A stretch of 6,756 nt of DNA. Origin: Candidatus Roizmanbacteria bacterium. GTDB lineage: Bacteria > Patescibacteriota > Microgenomatia > UBA1406 > GWC2-37-13. Where the stretch lies: NCBI GenBank assembly GCA_013334845.1, contig JAAXWV010000071.1, forward strand, positions 1 to 6,756, in the 5' to 3' direction. This document shows positions 1 through 5,973 of the stretch, one piece after another. Under the pieces are notes generated by a model. The model saw only the letters and a program-made list of their open reading frames with translations. It did no database searches and was not told where the DNA came from. Each line of letters starts with the position of its first letter. Position 1 is the stretch's first letter. A program made the translations under genes and the position numbers.

Positions 1-668
1 AAACTTCTGTGCCTTCAAAGACCAATGCCCTGAATCTGGGAGACTCGACCGCTAGCGGTTTTCCCCGTATTTATCAGGACGCGGATGTGGTTCTTTCCCT
101 TGATGCGATTCGACAGATTTCGCAGGTTCTGCAGTCTGGTCGGTTCCTGGCGGCAGCACCGCAAATGCGGATGGATTTCTGTAAGGCATCGTGGCCGGTC
201 CGGGCCTATTATGAGGTTTGGCAGCAATTGCCCTATGTGAAGGAGGGGATGATCGGGGCTGGGGTGTATGCTCTTTCACGGGAGGGACGACAACAGTTTG
301 AAAAATTTCCGCCCATTATTGCCGATGATCGTTTCATACGCGCCTTATTTAATGAGCACGAAAGAACGGTAATTGCGTCTTGCTGCTCGGTAGTGCGGGC
401 ACCGGCTACCCTCGCAGCTTTAGTGAAAATAAAAACAAGAAGTCGTCTTGGCGGCTATGAATTTGAAAAGAAATTTCCTGAACTGCTTGGCAACGAAAAA
501 AAAGATTATGGTTCAGCCATCTGGACAGCTATTAAAAAGGTCAAGTTTTGTCCAGCTTTATTTATTTACCTATTGGTCAATCTCTGGTGTCGATCCAGGG
601 CTCGATGGCAGTTGAATCATAATCTGGTTGATGTTTGGGAACGCGATGAAACTAACAGGAGTGCTTAG
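1..668 (+). CDS. Family 2 glycosyltransferase, C-terminal part (5' end outside window)
   Basis: This is the C-terminal part of a GT-A-fold, GT2-like glycosyltransferase, which would transfer a sugar from a nucleotide-sugar donor at the cytoplasmic side of the membrane. The reading frame is open to the left edge. The GTG at 9 is most likely an internal valine, because the text around it (SKTNALNLG) is the conserved K-x-x-ALN-x-G segment that normally lies some 70-90 residues into such enzymes. Counting from that valine, a DAD metal/nucleotide-binding motif is at residues 24-26. A GAGVYALSREG segment is at 83-93, and the acidic ADDRFIR segment at 105-111 takes the place of the usual ED acceptor/catalytic-base motif. 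A hydrophobic stretch at about 179-194, followed by RSRAR, could be a membrane-associated helix. The gene ends 12 bases before the epimerase gene, so the two are probably co-transcribed. The fold class is well supported; donor and acceptor sugars cannot be read from the sequence. Confidence 0.8.
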   Translation, partial: TSVPSKTNALNLGDSTASGFPRIYQDADVVLSLDAIRQISQVLQSGRFLAAAPQMRMDFCKASWPVRAYYEVWQQLPYVKEGMIGAGVYALSREGRQQFEKFPPIIADDRFIRALFNEHERTVIASCCSVVRAPATLAALVKIKTRSRLGGYEFEKKFPELLGNEKKDYGSAIWTAIKKVKFCPALFIYLLVNLWCRSRARWQLNHNLVDVWERDETNRSA

Positions 669-680
669 AAAAGGGGAAAA

Positions 681-1811
681 ATGATAAAAATTCTGAACAT
701 TGTCGGAGCTCGACCAAACTTCATGAAAATGGCACCAATTATCAGGTCGATGAACAAACACTCTCATAAAATGAAGCATCTATTGGTTCATACCGGTCAG
801 CACTATGACCAGAAAATGAGTAAATCATTTTTTGAAGATCTAGGAATGCCAAGGCCAGATATCGATTTGGGAGTCGGTTCGGGAAGCCACGCTGAACAGA
901 CGGCTCGAATCATGATAGAGTTTGAGAAAGTCTGTCTCCGGGAGAAGCCTAATCTTGTTGTTGTGGTCGGTGATGTCAATTCTACCATGGCTTGTGCCAT
1001 CACTGCCAAAAAAATGATGATCAAGGTGGCCCATGTGGAAGCGGGATTGAGGAGCCGTGACATGACCATGCCGGAAGAGATCAACCGCCTTTGTACGGAC
1101 ATCCTGTGTGATTATCTCTTCACGACGGACCATTTTGCAGACGAGAATTTACGGGCAGAAGGGATACCAGAGGGAAGGATCCATTTTGTCGGAAATGTTA
1201 TGATTGATTCTCTTCTTACCCATATGGAGGAAGCAAAAAAAAATGGTACATGTGAGAAATTAGGTTTGAGGCCGGGTAATTACGCTACAATAACCATACA
1301 CCGGCCAAGTAATGTAGATGATCGTCAGAGACTTGCCGGCATTCTTGAGGCGTTGCAGGAGATCGCCGTGGATATTCCTCTTCTTTTCCCCATGCATCCA
1401 CGGACAAAGAAAATGCTGCAGTTATTTGAGCTACAAGACTATGTCCCGCCAATTGGGGAAGCGGCGATCGGTAAATTAGAGAAAGGATTGTGGAGCACTG
1501 AACCTCTTGGTTATCTTGATTTTCTTAATCTTAACATGAATGCAAAGTTTGTCCTCACCGATAGTGGTGGGCTGCAGGAAGAAACCACAGTGCTTGGAGT
1601 GCCATGCGTCACTATTAGGAATAATACAGAACGTCCCATTACCTGCGAAGTTGGCACGAATATGGTTATTGGCAATAACAAGGGAAAAATTTTAGAAATA
1701 GTTAAGAAAGTGATGAGTGAAGAACGTCGGAAAGGTGCAGTTCCGGAAAAATGGGATGGTAAAGCCGCTGACAGAATTGTCGAGGTTCTTCTTCGGTCAT
1801 TCAACGAGTGA
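681..1811 (+). CDS. wecB: UDP-N-acetylglucosamine 2-epimerase, non-hydrolysing
   Basis: This cytoplasmic enzyme interconverts UDP-GlcNAc and UDP-ManNAc, the precursor of ManNAc or ManNAcA units in surface polysaccharides. The 376-residue length is normal for the family and the protein looks intact. Visible hallmarks in order are the N-terminal GARPNFMKMAP loop (9-19), HTGQHYD (37-43), GDVNST with Asp98, HVEAGLRS with Glu120, MPEEINR with Glu132/133, TIHRPSNVD with His207, DSGGLQEE (294-301) and TERPIT (316-321). From family knowledge, Asp98, Glu120, the PEE glutamate and His207 correspond to the E. coli WecB active-site residues Asp95, Glu117, Glu131 and His213. An AAGGGG Shine-Dalgarno sequence at 671-676 lies just before the ATG. 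The gene sits between a GT2 transferase and a GT26 transferase, which suggests it feeds the GT26 enzyme. No wecC-type UDP-ManNAc dehydrogenase is in the window, so ManNAc rather than ManNAcA may be the end product. Confidence 0.95.
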   Translation: MIKILNIVGARPNFMKMAPIIRSMNKHSHKMKHLLVHTGQHYDQKMSKSFFEDLGMPRPDIDLGVGSGSHAEQTARIMIEFEKVCLREKPNLVVVVGDVNSTMACAITAKKMMIKVAHVEAGLRSRDMTMPEEINRLCTDILCDYLFTTDHFADENLRAEGIPEGRIHFVGNVMIDSLLTHMEEAKKNGTCEKLGLRPGNYATITIHRPSNVDDRQRLAGILEALQEIAVDIPLLFPMHPRTKKMLQLFELQDYVPPIGEAAIGKLEKGLWSTEPLGYLDFLNLNMNAKFVLTDSGGLQEETTVLGVPCVTIRNNTERPITCEVGTNMVIGNNKGKILEIVKKVMSEERRKGAVPEKWDGKAADRIVEVLLRSFNE

Positions 1812-1860
1812 TGAAGTTCTTTATCGTTTAATTTGCTATCAGAAGTTGTCGGAGTAATCG

Positions 1861-2631
1861 ATGCAGAAAAATATTAAACTACCGATTATTGAATTTATGG
1901 GATTTTGCATGCATGCGGCGACTATGCAGGAAACTATCGAAACCATTATGGAGCGTATAGAACAATCTTTTTTTACACAGCACGTCGTTGTCAATGTTGC
2001 CAAGTTGGTCAACATGAAAACAGATTCTTCGCTCAGAGAGTCTGTAACTTCCTGTGATATCATCAATATCGACGGAATGGGTGTCGTCTTGGGAGCACGT
2101 CTTTGCGGTAATTATGTCCCAGAACGTGTAGCAGGGATTGATCTGTTTCTTGCGCTCGTCAAAGAGGCCGCACAACGGAAATTACCGGTTTTTTTCCTGG
2201 GAGCGCGGGAGGTGGTGGTTGCAGAAATGGTGAGAAGGTTACTTGACCTTCACCCCGGTCTCGTTCTAGCCGGGTATCATCATGGCTATTTTTGGGACAA
2301 TGAAGAGGACGTTATTAATAAAATTAGGGCATCGCAGGCAGTCATGCTTTTTGTTGCGATCACTTCCCCGAAAAAAGAGAACTTTATCAATAGATGGAAG
2401 GACCAGCTTGGAGTTCAGTTTGTCATGGGAGTCGGAGGTTCCTTTGACGTTGTGGCAGGGAAGACCAAAAGAGCCCCCTTGTTTTTACAAAAAGCCGGTT
2501 TGGAATGGTTGTATAGAGTTTGGCAAGAACCGCGTCGGATGTGGAAAAGGTACTTAATCACAAACTCAAAGTATTTAGCGATGTTGTTGCGGGAGTTGCT
2601 GGCAGCACATTCACGTTGGCGAAGATTTTAA
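1861..2631 (+). CDS. WecG/TagA/CpsF family glycosyltransferase (GT26)
   Basis: Members of this family transfer ManNAc (TagA), ManNAcA (WecG) or a related sugar onto an undecaprenyl-diphosphate-linked sugar at the inner face of the cytoplasmic membrane. The 256-residue protein is full length. It shows VVNVAKLVN (43-51), DGMGVV (71-76), RVAGIDLF (89-96), FFLGARE (111-117), a GYHHGYF turn (138-144), SPKKENF (169-175), GVGGSFDVVAG (190-200) and RAP (204-206). The C-terminal block GLEWLYR...EPRR...KRY (213-231) is the basic, membrane-associating appendage seen in this family. Asp71 corresponds to the proposed catalytic base (Asp65 of Thermoanaerobacter TagA). Two polar positions of the TagA-type active site look changed: a threonine two residues before the conserved Asn is Val43, and the usual PKQE reads PKKE. 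A GGAG at 1851-1854, six bases before the ATG, supports the start. It follows the epimerase gene by 49 bases, which fits use of UDP-ManNAc. The exact donor is not proven, so I give no symbol. Confidence 0.9.
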   Translation: MQKNIKLPIIEFMGFCMHAATMQETIETIMERIEQSFFTQHVVVNVAKLVNMKTDSSLRESVTSCDIINIDGMGVVLGARLCGNYVPERVAGIDLFLALVKEAAQRKLPVFFLGAREVVVAEMVRRLLDLHPGLVLAGYHHGYFWDNEEDVINKIRASQAVMLFVAITSPKKENFINRWKDQLGVQFVMGVGGSFDVVAGKTKRAPLFLQKAGLEWLYRVWQEPRRMWKRYLITNSKYLAMLLRELLAAHSRWRRF

Positions 2632-3903
2632 ATTCTTGCACAAGATTAGAGTCGGTGCAACTTGGCTGTTTTGTTGAAGTCCTATATCTTCTTCTAAAAT
2701 AAACCCTACCAAAGCCAAGGTGTAATATAATAGCGTGTTTATCTGGCCGAAATAGGATACACCCCAAAAAGTCACAAAATGTCCGAGCAAAGTGACACAA
2801 ATGCCCCAGCTCATCCATTTTATTTCGGAGGTTATATTACTCAGGCTGAATTTGCCTGGTATCTTAACAGCAGAATATATTAAAATGATAAATAATAATA
2901 AGGTAATCATGCCGCCACGAATACCTACCAAAACAAACTGATTCGTTATATCAAACTGTACGTGTCCCCAGTGAGCAGTGGAGTTTGTGCCTATGAGATA
3001 CCACTCCGATATATGTTTGATGAAATTATCAAATAAAAAATAACGATGCCAACCAGTTGACCCTTCAAAAATATTTATTCGTGATATCAAATGCCAGACC
3101 GGTGCTTTCATTATTAGGTGCAATAAAAATAATCCAAAGCAAGTTCCCCAAAACATCGCTTTTCCATGCATTCTATAATTGTAAAGTATCCAAAAGAATA
3201 TCATTGCCAGTAACGTAATTATAGGTGTACTGGAGGCACTGCAAATAACATTTGATAATGCAGCCAGCATGGCAACCCAATATAATATTTTATCTTTTTG
3301 CGATTTGATTCGTGCATAAAACAGAGATAGTAGACTGGTCCAAAAACAACCCATTATTATGTAATGTGGAAAAGCCCCGGCGGCACGGAATCGTCCATTA
3401 TGGAACTGGCCTGTTACCGAGCCGAACGCGGAAAAAAAATTCATTTTTTGATTTTTTTCCAAGGCAATAAATGGAGCGGTAATGATGGCAAAAATAGCGT
3501 AAATTTTGACTGCCTGGAAAACGTCATCCCATGTGCGAGTAGCTTGCCTGAAGAGCCAGTACATACCAATACTGTCAAACAAGACACCTGACCTGGTTAT
3601 GATGGTGCTGAATGTGAGTTGTTGAGCTATGTTCACCAAGCTTTCAGTCAAAACCCAGCTAAGGAACAGTTTATCGAAGTTATTCCATTGAATGACTCTA
3701 GTTTCCCTTCTTATTATAAATCTCAAGATTCCTATGCTAATCAATATTCGCAAAACGGTAAAATTGAGACCGAATGGGTCGAATTTTTGATCCATTGAGA
3801 TAAAGCATGCTGCCATGATGAAAGGGAACAAAAACAGGCGCAAGGGAATAACTAGCAACAAAAAATTAAGAGCTATTACTAGAAGAAAAGTTGTGGTATT
3901 CAT
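2611..3903 (-). CDS. O-antigen ligase/polymerase-like multi-pass membrane protein
   Basis: This 430-residue protein is almost entirely hydrophobic, with roughly ten to twelve membrane segments. It resembles the Wzy/WaaL (O-antigen ligase domain) superfamily, whose members join lipid-linked glycan units on the periplasmic side. Typical features are a short polar segment ending in RFRAAGAFPHYIIMG (171-185), the R-A-x-G-x-F...H signature before a membrane helix. There is also a large periplasmic loop with R287 and the stretch LIGTNSTAHWG (303-313), followed by DITNQFVLVGIRGG (318-331), matching the family's D-x-x-N...G-x-x-GG pattern. The C-terminal tail after about 405 is polar. The sequence is visibly more AT-rich than its neighbours, as is common for wzy genes. 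No good Shine-Dalgarno sequence precedes the ATG at 3903; only AAGG about 14 bases away is seen. The start is kept because the first residues form a plausible first membrane helix. Its 3' end overlaps the GT26 gene by 21 bases. Polymerase versus ligase cannot be decided from sequence. Confidence 0.8.
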   Translation of the reverse strand: MNTTTFLLVIALNFLLLVIPLRLFLFPFIMAACFISMDQKFDPFGLNFTVLRILISIGILRFIIRRETRVIQWNNFDKLFLSWVLTESLVNIAQQLTFSTIITRSGVLFDSIGMYWLFRQATRTWDDVFQAVKIYAIFAIITAPFIALEKNQKMNFFSAFGSVTGQFHNGRFRAAGAFPHYIIMGCFWTSLLSLFYARIKSQKDKILYWVAMLAALSNVICSASSTPIITLLAMIFFWILYNYRMHGKAMFWGTCFGLFLLHLIMKAPVWHLISRINIFEGSTGWHRYFLFDNFIKHISEWYLIGTNSTAHWGHVQFDITNQFVLVGIRGGMITLLLFIILIYSAVKIPGKFSLSNITSEIKWMSWGICVTLLGHFVTFWGVSYFGQINTLLYYTLALVGFILEEDIGLQQNSQVAPTLILCKNLKSSPT

Positions 3904-4327
3904 TTGTTATGACTTTGCCTTGATTTCCGTCAGTTTTGCTCCGCTCACAGTAGATTTCTCGGGCAAAGATGTTATGAATTTTTCGTAATTCTACACGGAT
4001 GTCAATTTACTAACAACTTGACATGGTCAACAGTGAAGATGTCACCAGCTAAGGTAATATTTGGCTTGAGTTATACAGTACCTGCAGTTTCAATCATACA
4101 AAAAAATTTCTGTGATAACAGTATTTTTTTTGTGTAAATGTCAGTTGCCTAGAGACGCATAGAGCATTTGACGTTGGCTGGCTGGTTTGGATCCACCTTT
4201 AGTCTCATTACCATCCCCCCGATTGCAAGGACCTCCATCGCAGGCTATTAACTTCACGGTGCCAAGTACCACCCCAACCCACTTTAACTGTATTGGTTGT
4301 ATTTGTTAGAACTAATGTCTCTGGTGC
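3904..4327. other. 424-base gap without an intact gene
   Basis: Both flanking genes run on the minus strand, so this gap should hold the 3' end of the 497-residue gene's transcript and the leader of the polymerase-like gene. I see an A/T-armed inverted repeat at 4098-4133 (listed separately). A minus-strand TTGACA lies at 4005-4000, but no convincing -10 box follows it at normal spacing. In the 4141-4327 part, the minus strand reads as protein-like text in two frames, neither with a good start codon; this may be a decayed gene tail. No RNA gene or riboswitch fold was recognised by eye. Confidence 0.55.
4098..4133. terminator. A/T-armed inverted repeat, possible bidirectional terminator
   Basis: The inner stem is CTGT (4110-4113) paired with ACAG (4118-4121) around a GATA loop. 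After a T-T mismatch, a T-A pair and another T-T mismatch, seven A-T pairs (4100-4106 with 4125-4131), a C-G pair and an A-T pair extend it. With a T run on either strand after the inner hairpin, it has the layout of an intrinsic terminator usable from both sides. It lies about 195 bases beyond the stop of the 497-residue gene. The core has only two G-C pairs, so termination would be weak at best. Confidence 0.4.
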
Positions 4328-5821
4328 CTAATAGGCCAACCGGTATGTATCGAACATTTTGCCTGCTAAATATTGCGTTGGCCTGCTCACCACAGATTCC
4401 CTAGGCACTAGATAACCAAACGGGTCGGTACCACCTTTTGATATTGCCATATATCTGTCGATGTAGTCGAAGAAAGCATTATTATTCCATAGTGCTTTTC
4501 CCCCCTCCATTAAACGGGCTGCCATTACGTCACCTGCCCAACAATGTCCAGCCCCTGTGAGTATTGCCCGATAATTGGCAGTCCATGCGGCATCGCTATC
4601 CTGCGGCCGAGTTGCGTGTTTAATCCCCCATTCAGGCATCCCAATCATCGAAGATGTATATGGGAAATTAGGGGCTGTATTAGGGTCAGGGTTCCAGGTT
4701 GCACCATTTGTGAGATTAACATCTGCTTGAGTCACATAAAACGTCTGCCCATCTTCCCCGAAAAACACATAATCAGAAGGAGGGTTTCCAGGCCCATGCC
4801 CGTTTGAATAGAGATAATCCCCTGATTTTTGACCTATATTTTTCATCGGGGAATAGTCGAGCATGATCCCAGCAAACAAAATCGGCCATTTTCTACCATT
4901 ACTATTTCCTCCGTCAGGTTGCCATCCGTAAAAGGGCTCTCCTGTTGATACAAGGTTGCCAGTGGGACCGGCTTCAATAAAGCTGTATAAATCTATACCC
5001 AACTGTATAAAATTAATAAGTAGTGACCTTTTTTCTAGGTCTGTAAAATCGAGATTGAGCATTAAAGCAGCCCCTGAAAAATCAAACCCGTAATAATAAT
5101 TACTAAATAACCCACTGTCCGATGGACGAATGAACCGAGTTGTCCACCCTCCGTGGTCCAAGAAGACCATTTTCAAGGCGTTCGCTTGTGTCGTTAAGGT
5201 TGCTGCGGTTACGGTTATCCCTGGAGGGACCGCCAATTTTTGTAATTTTAAATAATCAAGATTATTCGCACTCAATATAGTTTTTGTCGAGGTACTAATA
5301 CCAGGTCTGAAGCTCCCCTCTGCCGGGGCAGAAGATAAACAAGTTAAGACTGCTGCCGTTTTGACATAACTGTCGTTCCCTGTCGGGGCGGCGTTACTGA
5401 TAGTTGACACAAGAGAGGAATCGTTTGCAAGTACAAGCGGGGTGGCAGGAGATATTCCTATCCCCACATTTTTGCTTGCATCATAATCACGAAAACTATC
5501 ATACCCTTGGTCCATGTCACGGGGGTTCAACATTGATCCGTTCATTGCCCTACCTGTAGTCGGGTGCGTCACGAATCCTGGCTTTATACCGGTAATTTTC
5601 ACTCCGTTGACAAGGCCGACTACCCAATAATCACCATTAACAAACTGCCCATACCCCACAGGTTCGGCAAACGTCCATGTTATTCCATATTGTGTAATAG
5701 ATGTAGTTGTTTCAATTACGGTAAGGCCAGTTGGAGCGCTAGGATTAGCCGTGTATCCATCTGAACAAAAATTAAAGAGCAAAAACAAAGGGACAAATAA
5801 CAAAACTAAGATGAGTTGCAT
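4328..5821 (-). CDS. Exported protein of unknown family, candidate polysaccharide-active protein
   Basis: I do not recognise a named family. The 497-residue protein starts with a hydrophobic segment (2-18) that reads as a Sec signal peptide, unusual in lacking any Lys or Arg. Cys19 is not in a standard lipobox (FNFC). After it comes a short beta-type, Thr/Ser-rich segment, SAPTGLTVIETTTSITQYGITW (28-49), that looks like the first strands of a fibronectin-III-type fold. The main body has many aromatic and Gly/Asn-rich turns: NGDYWVVG (62-69), LNPRDMDQGYDSF (98-110), LDHGGWTTRFIRPSD (221-235), NYYYGFDFSG (241-250), GNSNGRKWPILFAG (305-318), FGEDGQTFYVT (354-364), PEWGIKH (396-402) and AGHCWAGDVMAARLM (424-438). 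Such surface-exposed aromatic and charged clusters are common in carbohydrate-active enzymes, and the neighbours make polysaccharide, so a lyase, hydrolase or glycan-binding role is plausible. This is inference; no catalytic site can be assigned. Its own promoter and a strong Shine-Dalgarno sequence precede it. Confidence 0.75.
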   Translation of the reverse strand: MQLILVLLFVPLFLLFNFCSDGYTANPSAPTGLTVIETTTSITQYGITWTFAEPVGYGQFVNGDYWVVGLVNGVKITGIKPGFVTHPTTGRAMNGSMLNPRDMDQGYDSFRDYDASKNVGIGISPATPLVLANDSSLVSTISNAAPTGNDSYVKTAAVLTCLSSAPAEGSFRPGISTSTKTILSANNLDYLKLQKLAVPPGITVTAATLTTQANALKMVFLDHGGWTTRFIRPSDSGLFSNYYYGFDFSGAALMLNLDFTDLEKRSLLINFIQLGIDLYSFIEAGPTGNLVSTGEPFYGWQPDGGNSNGRKWPILFAGIMLDYSPMKNIGQKSGDYLYSNGHGPGNPPSDYVFFGEDGQTFYVTQADVNLTNGATWNPDPNTAPNFPYTSSMIGMPEWGIKHATRPQDSDAAWTANYRAILTGAGHCWAGDVMAARLMEGGKALWNNNAFFDYIDRYMAISKGGTDPFGYLVPRESVVSRPTQYLAGKMFDTYRLAY

Positions 5822-5829
5822 GTCAAATT

Positions 5830-5835
5830 CTCCTG
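5830..5835 (-). promoter_or_regulatory. Ribosome binding site CAGGAG
   Basis: On the minus strand CAGGAG lies eight bases before the ATG at 5821. It fixes the start of the 497-residue exported protein even though the resulting signal peptide has no positive charge near its N-terminus. Confidence 0.75.
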
Positions 5836-5881
5836 AATGAAGTAGGGCGGCTTAACCCAAAGAACATCCCCCCTGAACATC

Positions 5882-5911
5882 ATTATAATATAGAGATATT
5901 ATTTCTGTTGA
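5882..5911 (-). promoter_or_regulatory. Sigma70-like promoter for the 497-residue exported protein
   Basis: On the minus strand a perfect TATAAT (5887-5882) is preceded, after an 18-base A/T-rich spacer, by TCAACA (5911-5906), which matches four of six positions of TTGACA. Transcription would start near 5875 and give a leader of about 55 bases. A perfect seven-base palindrome (ATAATAT, AGAG loop, ATATTAT; 5885-5902) overlaps the -10 box and spacer. It could be a repressor site or simply a by-product of A/T richness. Confidence 0.5.
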
Positions 5912-5973
5912 AAAAACGAATGTCTGGTGCGAGATGTATGCTGCATATTCTCCACAACCGGATAGTCAGTCAA

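Noticed and set aside
9..11. GTG at 9 as the true start of the first gene
   Set aside because: It falls inside the conserved SKTNALNLG region of GT2 enzymes and the frame is open to the window edge, so the gene begins further left.
803..1133. Minus-strand open frames inside the epimerase gene
   Set aside because: The plus-strand frame has all the wecB catalytic motifs; the opposite frames look like chance openings.
2636..2660. TTGCAC/GTGCAA inverted repeat just after the GT26 stop, as its terminator
   Set aside because: The stem is only six bases with a 13-base loop and no clean T run follows; it also lies inside the coding end of the opposite gene.
4000..4005. Minus-strand TTGACA as the -35 box of the polymerase-like gene
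   Set aside because: The only reasonable -10 candidate (CATAAC) is 23 bases away, which is too far; noted in the gap description but not called.
4018..4023. Plus-strand TTGACA as a promoter -35 box
   Set aside because: No A/T-rich -10 box follows at 16-18 bases and no plus-strand gene lies downstream.
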